Source: Candidatus Latescibacterota bacterium (GTDB lineage: Bacteria; Latescibacterota; UBA2968; SICM01). Taken from it: a stretch of 55,669 nt of DNA. The notes below the pieces were generated by a model. It saw only the letters and a program-made list of their open reading frames with translations. It ran no database searches and was not told the DNA's origin. Shown here one piece after another: positions 34,665 to 43,159 of this stretch (within the stretch, counting starts at the first letter, position 1; each line of letters begins with the position of its first letter). Both the position numbers and the translations under genes were made by a program. Location of the stretch: positions 1 to 55,669 of the forward strand of contig SICM01000008.1 in NCBI GenBank assembly GCA_009694805.1. The letters run 5' to 3'.

Positions 34665-35975
34665 TCACAATTTTTTCGGCTGCCCGAAGGTCCACGTCAT
34701 CACGATCCCGTCGCCTTCTCCCTCCGAGGGTTTAATGATCAGACGCAGGAACTGTGTCTCCGGCGTGATGACCGGCGTCCCGTCCCGCCTCCGGGCCGGG
34801 AAAAAGAGTTTCACCAGGGCCTCGTTCCCGCCGTAGATCATCCGCTCTGGATCGTCCGCCCAGAAGATCTTCTCGCGTTTGTCGACGCTGGCCGGCGCTC
34901 GCCTCGGATCATGAGCCCCATAGATCGCTTCATAGGTCCTGCCGGGGATCTCCACGGGAATCGCCTCGATGGGGCGCACCTCCTGGGCCTGTTCTGCGAC
35001 GGGCTCATAAGCCTCTTTGTCGTCATCCTCAATGAAGATCGTCCAGTTCTTCCGCGCCAGGAACGGGGCGGCGTAGGGCGTGCCCAGCTTGAGCCGGATC
35101 AGGAGGGTCTCTCCGACGCGGTTCTGGGTCTGATAAGCCGTACGGACAGAATCGATGCTCCGACCCTCCGGGTTGTAGTACTGGTGGAGGTGCTGGACCT
35201 CGGCCTCGACGAGGTCGGGGGACATCAGGGTGGCGGCGGCGATCAGGGGGGATCGGATGAGGAGGTCCTTCAGGACCGGCATGTTCTGGCGAACGTCCCA
35301 GTCGGGGTAGGCGGCAGTGAAGGGGTCCTTGGCGGCGGTCTCCCGGATGAAGGCCCGGGTGGTCCACGCCTTCAGGAGATCGGCGTAGGTCTGCGAGGGG
35401 TCGAGCGCAGGGGGATCGGTGAAAGTCGTGCGGCGGACCAGACGCCGGTCCTCCACCCCGCGCCCCCTCTTGTCAAAAACGGGCCGCGTGTCGATGTGGG
35501 GGAAGGGGGTCTTCCCGGAAAGGGGGGAGTTCAGAAGCCTGGGCAGACTCTGAATCATGCCGCGCAGGCGGGACTTCTGGTCCTCGTTGAGGGTCTCCTC
35601 GAAGGGCTTCAGAAGGTTTTCCATCTCCTCCAGGGCCTTCCGCTTCCGCGTCTTCAACGTCTCAGACGCCGGGGGGGCCTGTCCCCAGACGGACGCCTCG
35701 CAGGTCAGTTTCGCGTAGTCCCACGCGAACGTCTCCAGCGCGTTCCGCATCCGGTCGATCACCTGCCCTGCGGAGTCCTGCTGCGCCGGGGAGAGGTCGA
35801 GACGTTTTGTGAGCTTCTGAAGGTCCAGAAGGTCCTTCGGGTTTTCCCTGAAGGTCGAGTCCTGCGCCGCGCCCCCAGAGACGGCGGCGTGCGAATCGCC
35901 GGAGGCATGCCCGGAGACGGCGATGGAGAGGAGTGTTCCGAAAATCCACGGGGAGAACATCCCGCATGGCTTCAT
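34665..35975 (-). CDS. exported protein of unknown function
   Basis: A 436-residue protein not recognised. It begins with a signal peptide (hydrophobic stretch about 8-20, then GHASGDS). An alpha-helical region (DLLDLQKLTKRLDLSPAQQD, about 40-150) is rich in charged residues. The C-terminal half is mixed alpha/beta, with FLARKNWTIFIEDDDKEAYE and a final LIIKPSEGEGDGIVMTWTFG strand region. ATG 35975 follows GGAGGCCGCCC; a longer frame to 36134 is unsupported. It sits between the DUF4097 gene and a SUMF1-like lipoprotein in the ECF sigma operon, which suggests an envelope role. Confidence 0.75.
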   Translation of the reverse strand: MKPCGMFSPWIFGTLLSIAVSGHASGDSHAAVSGGAAQDSTFRENPKDLLDLQKLTKRLDLSPAQQDSAGQVIDRMRNALETFAWDYAKLTCEASVWGQAPPASETLKTRKRKALEEMENLLKPFEETLNEDQKSRLRGMIQSLPRLLNSPLSGKTPFPHIDTRPVFDKRGRGVEDRRLVRRTTFTDPPALDPSQTYADLLKAWTTRAFIRETAAKDPFTAAYPDWDVRQNMPVLKDLLIRSPLIAAATLMSPDLVEAEVQHLHQYYNPEGRSIDSVRTAYQTQNRVGETLLIRLKLGTPYAAPFLARKNWTIFIEDDDKEAYEPVAEQAQEVRPIEAIPVEIPGRTYEAIYGAHDPRRAPASVDKREKIFWADDPERMIYGGNEALVKLFFPARRRDGTPVITPETQFLRLIIKPSEGEGDGIVMTWTFGQPKKL

Positions 35976-35992
35976 GGGCGGCCTCCTTTTGG

Positions 35993-36014
35993 GCGCGGGA
36001 ATGAATTCCCGCGC
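35993..36014. repeat. GCGCGGGAAT-GA-ATTCCCGCGC palindrome
   Basis: Perfect 10-base arms around GA, within the 155-base gap ahead of the unknown exported protein. A second copy with AGCGCGGGAAT arms lies at 50496. CCCCC-rich hairpin words also fill 36060-36115. Confidence 0.7.
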
Positions 36015-36130
36015 TATGAATCGAGATTTAGCACATGCCCTCCCCCGACGTCGAGGGCCATGGGCCCTGATGCTCCCCCTTCTCTCCTCCGAACGGGGGA
36101 GGGAAGGGGGCTGGGGGGATGAGAGGGGCG

Positions 36131-37228
36131 TCACTTCATCTTCTTGATATAAATATCCCCGTTCACCGTGGACAGCCGGATCGGATAGCCGCCGCCGTTG
36201 ATCTCGCCGGAGCCGGTAATTCTTTTCGGGTCATCTGTTTTGACGACGAGCGGGAAGTCCGAGTAGATCCGGTATTCCCTTCCGACCTTGCGCTTGATCC
36301 GAAGATCGGCCTGGACAGTGGCCGCCAGGTTCTCCGGCAGGGTCAGGGTGATATCCCCCCCGGAGGTCTCCAGCGTGCAGTGGGTGTCGATGCGCCTGTC
36401 CGAGACCACCAGCTCCGCCTCGATGCTGCCCCCCTCGGTCTTCGCCTCAATGTAGCCCCGCGCGTCCCTGATCCGGATGTTCCCCCCGGAGGTGGAGACC
36501 CGGATGGGGCCGCCCGACCCGCCGACCTGGATGCCTCCGCCGGCGGTCCGGGCATCCACCGCGCTCTGGCTCCTCTCGATGCTGATCCCCCCGCCCGCCG
36601 TCAATGCAGTGACCTTTCCCCCGACCGGCCCTATCGTGATCCCCCCTCCATCCGTGGTCACCGTGACGCGACCGGTGGCCTTTCCCACTTGAATGTCGCC
36701 CCCCATGGTGGTCGCGCTCAGGTCGCCCCCGCTCTCCCCGACCTGGATGCCCCCGCCGGAGGTCTGCAACTCCAGGTTCCCGGACACCTTTTGAACCCCG
36801 ATGCCCTCGCCGGCCCGCTGGACCTCCACGTGGTACTTATCCGGCACGATCAGCCGGATGTTGACGTTCAGGGACGGGCGGTTGAGGCCGCTCCGGGACT
36901 CCGCCCGCACGCGGATGTCGTTGCCCTCCGGATGGACGAAGACCTGGAAGTCCTTAAAGGTGGCCCTGGCGTCGGTTTCGACGAGGGTGTCGGACAGTTT
37001 CTCCACCACCACCTGGACCTCATTCTGGTCCCACGTCTCCACCTTGACGGCCCCCTGGCTGCTCACCAGAAAGAGGGTCCCACCCGGCTTCACCCGGACC
37101 GACCGGGTGATCCGTTCGGCGTATCTGCCATCCTGCTGTTTGAAGACTCTCCCCTCTTCCTGGGCCAGGGCCGGATGGGCAGACACCAGAAGCCCGACGA
37201 TGAGGGGGATATGCGACAGACGGTTCAT
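36131..37228 (-). CDS. DUF4097 family beta-helix protein, exported
   Basis: A 365-residue protein. Signal peptide MNRLSHIPLIVGLLVSA... cleaved around ALAQ. The body is a run of short beta-solenoid turns: GGGIQVGESGGDLSAT, GGGITIGPVGG, GGGISIERSQSA, GGGIQVGGSGGPI and SGGNIRIRDARG, as in DUF4097/putative adhesin domains. These are usually envelope proteins encoded with ECF sigma/anti-sigma genes. ATG 37228 follows AAGGAG; an in-frame ATG at 37246 overlaps the upstream stop and is an alternative. Confidence 0.85.
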   Translation of the reverse strand: MNRLSHIPLIVGLLVSAHPALAQEEGRVFKQQDGRYAERITRSVRVKPGGTLFLVSSQGAVKVETWDQNEVQVVVEKLSDTLVETDARATFKDFQVFVHPEGNDIRVRAESRSGLNRPSLNVNIRLIVPDKYHVEVQRAGEGIGVQKVSGNLELQTSGGGIQVGESGGDLSATTMGGDIQVGKATGRVTVTTDGGGITIGPVGGKVTALTAGGGISIERSQSAVDARTAGGGIQVGGSGGPIRVSTSGGNIRIRDARGYIEAKTEGGSIEAELVVSDRRIDTHCTLETSGGDITLTLPENLAATVQADLRIKRKVGREYRIYSDFPLVVKTDDPKRITGSGEINGGGYPIRLSTVNGDIYIKKMK

Positions 37229-37242
37229 AAACAGACTCCTTC

Positions 37243-38169
37243 TCATAAAGGGTCGTGAGGGGTCCCCCGCCATCTCAGGACAGCCCTCCTGGCCTCCGCC
37301 CGGATATAGGCGTTGTCGTCCGCCGTCATCATCTGCTCCAGGACCCGCAGGGTCTTCGGGTCCTGAAACGGTTTGAGCGCCTCGATGGCCCCTATCCGCA
37401 CGCCGGCGTTCCGGTCGTGGGCCAGGGCGTCCAGCAGGGCCTGCCGGACGGGTTCATTCTGGACCAGGTCCTTGAGCGCCTCCACGGCCTTGATCCTGAC
37501 GCCCGGATTCTCATCCCTCAGCAGGGCATAGATCAGGGCCTCGCGGACCTTTGCGCTGGCGGTCTGCCGCTGCATCAGATCGATCGCCTCCAGGCGTGAA
37601 GCGGATTCCAGATCTCCACGCACGGCCGCGGCCAGAACGTTTTGAACGGTCTCGTCGCGCAGGTTGCCGTCCAGCATCATCCGGGAGGCGGCGGCAAAGG
37701 AGAGCTGGATCGCGCCGGTGGAGGGGTCGATCTTCACCACGCGGAGATCGACGATCTCCAGGGGGTCCGGGCCGACCGAACCGGGGAGCCCTTTCTCCAC
37801 CCCGGAGACCGGCCCTAGGGCCGTCCTGCCCAGAAACACGCCCAGCAGGAGCAGGGCCACGGCCCCGCCGACATAGCGTATCGTCAGGGACCTGAAGAGG
37901 TCGGCCAGACGGGAGAGCGGAGAGATCCTTCTCTCCCGTTCCCGCCGCAGGGCTGCGCGGAGCAGCAGGCGGCTCTCCCCCAAAAGGTCTTCGGATACCT
38001 GAACCCCCGCGCCCGCAGGGCAGACGCGATGAAACCGTTCCTCCTCCTCCAGGAGCCTCCTGAGCGAGGGGTTTTCCGCCAGCTCTGTCTCAAAGGCGTT
38101 TTTCGCCTCTACGGACATCTCATCGTAGAGGTATGCCAGCGCCCGCTCTCTCTGCCTGTCCATCTCCAT
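37243..38169 (-). CDS. anti-sigma-like membrane protein with C-terminal HEAT repeats
   Basis: A 308-residue protein. The N terminus (about 5-50: ERALAYLYDEMSVEAKNAFE...LAENPSLRRLLEEEERF) matches the anti-sigma domain without the His-x3-Cys-x2-Cys zinc site. A single membrane helix lies near 97-118 (YVGGAVALLLLGVFLG). The periplasmic side ends in about four HEAT-like repeats (ALIYALLRDENPGVRIKAVE, ALLDALAHDRNAGVRIGAIE and others, about 200-300). HEAT repeats are protein-binding, so this looks like a sensor that holds the sigma factor inside and reads a partner outside. ATG 38169 follows AAAGGTGAT; it is 41 bases past the sigma gene. Confidence 0.8.
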   Translation of the reverse strand: MEMDRQRERALAYLYDEMSVEAKNAFETELAENPSLRRLLEEEERFHRVCPAGAGVQVSEDLLGESRLLLRAALRRERERRISPLSRLADLFRSLTIRYVGGAVALLLLGVFLGRTALGPVSGVEKGLPGSVGPDPLEIVDLRVVKIDPSTGAIQLSFAAASRMMLDGNLRDETVQNVLAAAVRGDLESASRLEAIDLMQRQTASAKVREALIYALLRDENPGVRIKAVEALKDLVQNEPVRQALLDALAHDRNAGVRIGAIEALKPFQDPKTLRVLEQMMTADDNAYIRAEARRAVLRWRGTPHDPL

Positions 38170-38210
38170 AAAGATCACCTTTTAGGACGCGAGGAATCAC
38201 GTCCTTCCAG

Positions 38211-38759
38211 TCAGGACTCCATGTATTTTTGCAGCGTGAGTTTCACCTTGGCCCTGGAGCGAAACAGGAAGCTTTTGACAGATCCTTCCGAGCAGCCCAT
38301 GACCTCCGCTGCCTGGCGGATCTTGAACCCCTGATGGTGGCAGAGCACAAACGCCATCCGCTCGTGTTTCGAGAGGCCGTCCAGGGCCGCTTCGATCTGC
38401 CGCCGGAGTTCTTCATCCAGCAGGATCTCCTCCGGGCCGGAGAGCCGACCCCGGAGGAGGGGACTGTTCCCCGCCAGGGGGGGCGCCTGCCGGGCGCGGT
38501 TGCGCCGGAAGCTCAGCGCCTTGTTGACCGCGATCCTGTAGAGCCAGGTGAAGAAATCGCTCTCCATCCTGAACCCGGGCAATGCCCTGTAAGCGGCGAT
38601 GAAGGTCTCCTGAAAGACATCCTGGGCATCTTCCGCGTCGCCCACCATGCCATACGCCAGGCCGAGCACGCGCCTGTCGTAGCGGTTGACCAGGGCCTCA
38701 AAGGCCCGCTGATCGCCATTCTGGGCTTTCAGGATCCAGATCCTCTCTTCGTCGTCCAT
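38211..38759 (-). CDS. ECF-type RNA polymerase sigma factor
   Basis: A 182-residue sigma-70 family factor with regions 2 and 4 only. Region 2: AEDAQDVFQETFIAAYRALP and FFTWLYRIAVNKALSFRRN. Region 4: LSKHERMAFVLCHHQGFKI and AEVMGCSEGSVKSFLFRSRAK. It directs transcription of envelope or stress genes when freed from the anti-sigma encoded next. It heads a five-gene minus-strand unit down to 33825. An ECF-like promoter lies immediately upstream (38783-38809), suggesting autoregulation. Confidence 0.93.
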   Translation of the reverse strand: MDDEERIWILKAQNGDQRAFEALVNRYDRRVLGLAYGMVGDAEDAQDVFQETFIAAYRALPGFRMESDFFTWLYRIAVNKALSFRRNRARQAPPLAGNSPLLRGRLSGPEEILLDEELRRQIEAALDGLSKHERMAFVLCHHQGFKIRQAAEVMGCSEGSVKSFLFRSRAKVKLTLQKYMES

Positions 38760-38782
38760 ACGGCCTCTCTGTTTTCACCCCG

Positions 38783-38809
38783 TTAGACCCCGGGTTTGAG
38801 AAAAGGTTG
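38783..38809 (-). promoter_or_regulatory. ECF sigma-type promoter upstream of the sigma gene
   Basis: On the minus strand, a CAACCTTTT -35-like box (38801-38809) and GTCTAA (38783-38788), with 16 bases between CAACC and GTCTAA. This AAC-containing -35 and 16-base spacing is typical of ECF promoters. The GTCTAA lies 24 bases from the sigma ATG. Confidence 0.6.
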
Positions 38810-38884
38810 GCACGCGCTGAAGAAAAAGAGAATAGGAGAGTCGGGGAGAAGGGGAGACGCCGGGAAAGGGGTCAGGGGGAGAAA

Positions 38885-38919
38885 CAGACGGGCGACGTGA
38901 GGTTCACGCCGCCCGTCTG
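38885..38919 (-). terminator. terminator hairpin after second SUMF1-like gene
   Basis: Perfect 10-bp stem cagacgggcg/cgcccgtctg, 36 bases past the SUMF1-like stop. On the minus strand TTTCTCC follows. Related to the hairpin at 33723. Confidence 0.65.
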
Positions 38920-38955
38920 GATTATCGGAGCGCGGATAGCGCGGACAGGAAAGGG

Positions 38956-39804
38956 CTACTCCAGCCTCAGGAGGCGCAGGCCGAGGTAGCTGGCGCGAAA
39001 GGTGGGACTGAAGAGGCCGCGCCGGGCCGAGCGGACGAACGGGGGGCCTATGTTGAAGCTCCCGCCCCGGAGGACGCGCTGTGACCCGGAAGCGGGGCCT
39101 TTGGGGTCTGTCTGACTGTCCGCCGTGTAGTCCGAATACCAGTCCTGCGCCCATTCCCAGACGTTCCCGTGCAGGTCATAGAACCCCCAGGGGTTCGGTT
39201 GTTTCGTCCCCACCCTGTGCGCGTAGTCCTCGCCTGCGCTTGTGGCATCGGCGTCGTACCAGGCATAGTCCTTCAACCGGCTCTCCTGGTCTCCGAATGA
39301 CCAGCGGCTGTTCGCTCCCGAGCCTGCCCGGCAGGCATACTCCCACTCGGCCTCGGTAGGCAGCCGGTAGACGGCTGCGCCCTCGGCAGCGTTGATTTTC
39401 TGGATGAACTCACCCGCATCCCCCCACGACAGGTAGACGGCCGGATGGTCGGGGTTCTCCACGACATTGGCCTGACCCGACCAGGGCCGGGTCTTCATGA
39501 CGCTCTCCCACTGCCCCTGCGTCACCTCGTATTTGCCCAGGTAGAACCCCTTGCTGATCGTCACCTGGTGCTGCGGGCTTTCGTTGGGGTCGCGTGAGGC
39601 TTCCGAGCCGGGCGATCCCATGGTGAAGCTCCCCGGATCGACCCGGACCATGTCCAGCTTGGCGGCGCCGGGGAGCGTGAAGGTCTTCTCGGACACGGGT
39701 TTGGATGGCCCCTGGTTCCCCCCGGACGAAGCGGGGTCGGAACCGCAGCCCGTCAGGGCCCAGGCAAGCGCCACACCGATCAAAACATCAGGACGGAAAC
39801 GCAT
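38956..39804 (-). CDS. SUMF1/formylglycine-generating-enzyme-like lipoprotein, copy 2
   Basis: A 282-residue paralogue of the 33825 gene. It has lipobox Cys20 (WALTGC) followed by GSDPASSG, the same post-lipobox sequence, then FTMGSPGSEASRDP, GKYEVTQGQWESVMKTRPW, YRLPTEAEWEYACRAG and NPWGFYDLHGNVWEWAQDW. As in copy 1, the FGE double-cysteine site is missing. It stands alone with its own terminator, just upstream of the ECF sigma gene. Confidence 0.85.
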   Translation of the reverse strand: MRFRPDVLIGVALAWALTGCGSDPASSGGNQGPSKPVSEKTFTLPGAAKLDMVRVDPGSFTMGSPGSEASRDPNESPQHQVTISKGFYLGKYEVTQGQWESVMKTRPWSGQANVVENPDHPAVYLSWGDAGEFIQKINAAEGAAVYRLPTEAEWEYACRAGSGANSRWSFGDQESRLKDYAWYDADATSAGEDYAHRVGTKQPNPWGFYDLHGNVWEWAQDWYSDYTADSQTDPKGPASGSQRVLRGGSFNIGPPFVRSARRGLFSPTFRASYLGLRLLRLE

Positions 39805-39984
39805 CGATCCTCAAATCTTTTTTTCGACGATCCAGGTCGGGAGATGTCCTCAGAGCCAGTCCTCTGAACATCCTATGGACGATTTGAGAAGAAATTGGTT
39901 CCAGACCATCTCAAAACAAGACAAATCATTTCCAGGTGATATTTTATCGCGGGAGGATCGTCGGGGTTCCGCTCCACATAGACG

Positions 39985-40013
39985 TTGTTTTTGGGGGTGA
40001 GATGGAATATATT
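39985..40013 (+). promoter_or_regulatory. candidate promoter for the mannonate dehydratase cluster
   Basis: TTGTTT (39985-39990), 17 bases, TATATT (40008-40013), in the 273-base divergent gap ahead of the first uxuA-like gene. The rest of the gap shows no gene. Confidence 0.4.
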
Positions 40014-40077
40014 ACAAACCCGATCCGGTGAGATGTGAAACGTGCTATAGCCTCACGGCTGACTCAAGGAGGCCCTC

Positions 40078-41019
40078 ATGACCATACAGGAACACCTCCC
40101 GTGGGACCAGGTCAACGACGACACCCTCGGCTTTCTCAAGGCCATCGGGGTGGATTACCTGAGCATCCACCCGTCGCCCCCGACCTGGGACGGCCAGGAC
40201 CGGCTGGACTACTGGCAGGCGATGCGGCGGCTGGCCGAGGCGCACGGGCTGAGGCTGCACAACGTAGGGACCAAGACGTGGGAGGAGATCTGTCTGGGGA
40301 CGCCGGACCGGGATGAGAAGATCGCGGCCTGGTGTACGATGCTCCGCAATCTGGGCGCGGCAGGCATCCCCACGCTGGGCTACACCTTTCAGCCGGGGGG
40401 CTATTTCCGGACGAACTCGACGCCGGTGGGGCGCGGGGGGGCCAGATACAGCACGTTCGACTATGAGGCGTTGATGAAGGACCCGCCCGAACGTCCGCGC
40501 ATCGCGGAGGCTCAGGTCCGGGAGAATATGGCCTATTTTCTGGAGCGCGCCCTGCCCGTGGCCGAGGAGGCCGGCGTGGTCATGGCGCTCCACCCGGACG
40601 ACCCGCCGATTCCGGAGACGATCTGCGGGGCGGCGCGCATCGTGTCCAGCCTGGAGCAGTTCAGGCGCATCTTCGACACGGCCCCGAGCCGCGCCCACGC
40701 CATGCTGTTCTGCCAGGGATGCGTGGCCGAGATGGGGGAGGACGTGCCGAACGCCATCCGTCAGATGGCGGGACTGGGCAAGATCGCCTACGTCCACTTC
40801 CGGAACATCCGGGGGACGCCGCGCAAGTTTCAGGAAGTATTCCTGGACGAGGGGGACGCGGACATGTTCCGGGCCATGCAGACGTATAAAGAGGTCGGCT
40901 TCAAAGGGCCGTTCATGATGGACCACACTCCCGGCATCCCGGACGACGCGGGGGGCAGGTTCGGAAGGGCCTTCGCCGTGGGCTACATCCGGGCGATGCT
41001 CCAGGCGGTGTACAGATAA
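40078..41019 (+). CDS. uxuA: mannonate dehydratase, paralogue 1
   Basis: A 313-residue UxuA-family TIM barrel that dehydrates D-mannonate to 2-keto-3-deoxygluconate in glucuronate catabolism. The four Mn2+ ligands are readable: His172 (MALHPDDPP), Cys212 (FCQGC), His240 (YVHFRN) and Asp282 (MMDHTPG). The conserved GAARIVSS loop is present. It is shorter than the ~390-residue E. coli enzyme. AAGGAGGCC precedes the ATG. First of three tandem paralogues. The substrate may have drifted. Confidence 0.88.
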   Translation: MTIQEHLPWDQVNDDTLGFLKAIGVDYLSIHPSPPTWDGQDRLDYWQAMRRLAEAHGLRLHNVGTKTWEEICLGTPDRDEKIAAWCTMLRNLGAAGIPTLGYTFQPGGYFRTNSTPVGRGGARYSTFDYEALMKDPPERPRIAEAQVRENMAYFLERALPVAEEAGVVMALHPDDPPIPETICGAARIVSSLEQFRRIFDTAPSRAHAMLFCQGCVAEMGEDVPNAIRQMAGLGKIAYVHFRNIRGTPRKFQEVFLDEGDADMFRAMQTYKEVGFKGPFMMDHTPGIPDDAGGRFGRAFAVGYIRAMLQAVYR

Positions 41020-41021
41020 AC

Positions 41022-41095
41022 CCGTGAAGCGTATCTCGTGAAGCGTGAAGCGTAGAAGGTTTTACGAGATACGAGATGCGAATTACGACCTTCAG
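41022..41095. repeat. tandem-word hairpin element (cgtgaagcgtatctcgtgaagcg)
   Basis: Gap between paralogues 1 and 2: words cgtgaagcg and cgtatctcgtg on the left, tacgagatacgagatgcg on the right, partly complementary. Same vocabulary as 6086-6160. Confidence 0.55.
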
Positions 41096-41108
41096 GAGGC
41101 CCCTATCG

Positions 41109-42050
41109 ATGATCATCCAGGACCAGATGCCGCTCTCCCAGGTCAGCGACGAGACCCTGAGTTTTTTCAGGGCCATCGGCGTCGATTACCTGACGGTCCA
41201 TCCCCCGCTCGACTTCTGGGAGGGCGAGGATCGGACCGGGTTCTGGAAGGAGACGCGGAAACGGGTGGAGTCCCACGGACTGAAGCTGCACAACATCGCC
41301 ACCAAGTGCTGGAACGAGATCATCCTGGGACTCCCGGGCCGGGACGCCAGGATCGAAACCTGGTGTACCGCCCTCCGGACGCTGGGCAGGGCGGGGATTC
41401 CGACCCTCGGCTACGACTTCATGACGAGGTCTTTTCGAACCCCTTCCGCGACGGGACGGGGCGGGGCGGCCTACAGCACGTTCGTCTACGACGAGATGAT
41501 GAAAGACCCGGCCCGCTACCCCAACGGCGCGGTCTCCGAACCTCAACTGTGGGAGAACCTGAAATACTTCCTGGACCGTACCCTTCCGGCAGCGGAGGAG
41601 GCCGGCGTGACGATGGCGCTTCACCCGGACGATCCTCCGATTCCCGAGACGATCCTGGGCGGGGCGCGCATCGTCTCTTCCCTGAGCCAGTATCAGAAGA
41701 TCTTTGCCCTGGCCCCCAGCCGGTGCAATGCGATGCTGTTCTGTCAGGGGTGCGTGGCCGAGATGGGGGAGGATGTGCCGAACGCCATCCGTCAGATGGG
41801 CGCTCTGGGCCGGATCGCCTACGTCCACTTTCGGAACATCCGGGGCACGCCACGCAGTTTCCAGGAGGTCTTTGTGGATGAGGGGGACGTGGACATGTTC
41901 CGGGCGATGCGGGCCTACAAAGAGAGTGGGTTCAACGGCCCTTTCATGATGGACCACACGCCCGGCATCCCGAACGACCCACAACTCAGGGCCGGCCGCG
42001 CGTTCGCCGTGGGCTATCTTCGGGCGATGATCCAGGCGGTGTACAGGTAA
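41109..42050 (+). CDS. uxuA: mannonate dehydratase, paralogue 2
   Basis: A 313-residue paralogue with all four metal-site motifs (MALHPDDPP, FCQGCVAEMG, YVHFRNIRG, MMDHTPG) and the GGARIVSS loop. ATG 41109 follows AGGAGGCCCC; an upstream in-frame start at 41076 is inside the repeat. It differs from copy 1 mainly in the N-terminal third and in the SFRTPSATGRGG loop. Confidence 0.88.
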   Translation: MIIQDQMPLSQVSDETLSFFRAIGVDYLTVHPPLDFWEGEDRTGFWKETRKRVESHGLKLHNIATKCWNEIILGLPGRDARIETWCTALRTLGRAGIPTLGYDFMTRSFRTPSATGRGGAAYSTFVYDEMMKDPARYPNGAVSEPQLWENLKYFLDRTLPAAEEAGVTMALHPDDPPIPETILGGARIVSSLSQYQKIFALAPSRCNAMLFCQGCVAEMGEDVPNAIRQMGALGRIAYVHFRNIRGTPRSFQEVFVDEGDVDMFRAMRAYKESGFNGPFMMDHTPGIPNDPQLRAGRAFAVGYLRAMIQAVYR

Positions 42051-42115
42051 GTGCCACGTTTCCACGTTCCAAGTGTCACGTAAAATCTGGACTTGGCACT
42101 TGGCACTTGGCACTT
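42049..42115. repeat. tandem-word hairpin element (aagtgccacgt / acttggcactt)
   Basis: Left arm of aagtgccacgt and ccacgttccaagtg words (42049-42081), right arm a three-fold tandem of acttggc (42091-42115). The two arms are complementary, giving a long imperfect hairpin. Spans the stop of paralogue 2. Close to the elements at 8232 and 43082. Confidence 0.65.
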
Positions 42116-42132
42116 TTAGAGGGAGGTGTGCC

Positions 42133-43083
42133 ATGAGGATACAGGAACAGATTTCCCACAAGGAGATCAACGACGAGACCATGAGCTTCTTCAGGGCCAT
42201 CGGCGTGGACTACGTGGCTGTGAACCCGGCCCCGGAGATGCGGGACGGCGAGGACCGCACCGAGTACTGGAGGGGGGTCCGGAAGCTGGTGGAGTCGCAC
42301 GGGATGAAGCTGATGAACGTCGCGGCCACGGGGTGGGACGAGATCTCGCTGGGGCGGCCCGACCGGGACCAGAAGATCGAGGCGTGGTGTACGATGCTGC
42401 GGAACCTGGGAGAGGTGGGAATTCCGACGCTCGGATACAATTTTAAGCCAGCGGGGAACTTCAGGACGCCCTCCGTGCCGATCGGCCGGGGGGGGGCCAA
42501 ATACAGCACGTTCGACTACGACGAGCTGATGAAAAAACCGCCCCACTATCCGGACAAGGCGATCTCCGAGGAGCGGATGTGGGAGAACCTCAAGTACTTC
42601 CTGGAGCGGGTGATCCCGGTGGCGGAGGCGAGCGGCGTGCGCATGGCCCTGCACCCGAACGACCCGCCGATCCTGGAGCCCCTGGGTGGAGCAGGGCCCA
42701 TCACGGCCTCGCTGGATCAGTTCGAGCGCGCCTTCAACCTGGTCCCCAGCCCGAGCAATGCCATGCTGTTCTGCCAGGGGTGCGTGGCCGAGATGGGGGA
42801 GGACGTGCCGAACGCCATCCGGAGGATCGGGTCCCAGGGCAAGATCGTGTACGTCCATTTCCGGAACATCCGGGGGACGCCGAAGAAGTTCCAGGAGGTC
42901 TTCCTGGACGAGGGGGACGTGGACATGTTCCGGGCCATGCAGGCCTACAAGGAGGTGGGGTTCCAGGGACCGTTCATGATGGACCACACGCCGGGGTTTC
43001 CGAAGGCGGAATCCACGTTCTGGGGGGGCCGGGCCTTCGCCGTGGGCTACATGCGGGCGTTGATCCAGGCGGTGTATAGATAA
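42133..43083 (+). CDS. mannonate dehydratase-like, divergent paralogue 3
   Basis: A 316-residue paralogue. It keeps the metal ligands (MALHP, FCQGC, YVHFRN, MMDHTPG). However HPDDPP is changed to HPNDPP, and the GGARIVSS loop of copies 1 and 2 reads GGAGPITAS, so the Arg is lost. That change lies in the substrate pocket region and suggests altered specificity. ATG 42133 follows GGGAGGTG; the frame upstream to 42073 is repeat sequence. Ends in the same IQAVYR tail as the others. Confidence 0.83.
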   Translation: MRIQEQISHKEINDETMSFFRAIGVDYVAVNPAPEMRDGEDRTEYWRGVRKLVESHGMKLMNVAATGWDEISLGRPDRDQKIEAWCTMLRNLGEVGIPTLGYNFKPAGNFRTPSVPIGRGGAKYSTFDYDELMKKPPHYPDKAISEERMWENLKYFLERVIPVAEASGVRMALHPNDPPILEPLGGAGPITASLDQFERAFNLVPSPSNAMLFCQGCVAEMGEDVPNAIRRIGSQGKIVYVHFRNIRGTPKKFQEVFLDEGDVDMFRAMQAYKEVGFQGPFMMDHTPGFPKAESTFWGGRAFAVGYMRALIQAVYR

Positions 43084-43152
43084 GTGCCACGTTTCCAAGT
43101 GCCACGTTCCACGTAAAATCTGAACTTGGCACTTGGCACTTGGCACTTGACA
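43082..43152. repeat. tandem-word hairpin element (aagtgccacgt / acttggcactt), second copy
   Basis: Same arrangement as 42049: left arm 43082-43114, right tandem acttggc words 43124-43152. It occupies nearly the whole gap before the transporter gene, leaving no visible Shine-Dalgarno for it. Confidence 0.65.
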
Positions 43153-43159
43153 CGCAACC

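Noticed and set aside
33825-39804. SUMF1-like proteins as true formylglycine-generating enzymes activating sulfatases
   Set aside because: The paired active-site cysteines are not present in either copy and no sulfatase gene is in the window.
42049-43152. Possible CRISPR-like array from acttggcact repeats
   Set aside because: Repeat words are 7-9 bases, contiguous, with no unique spacers of constant length and no cas genes.
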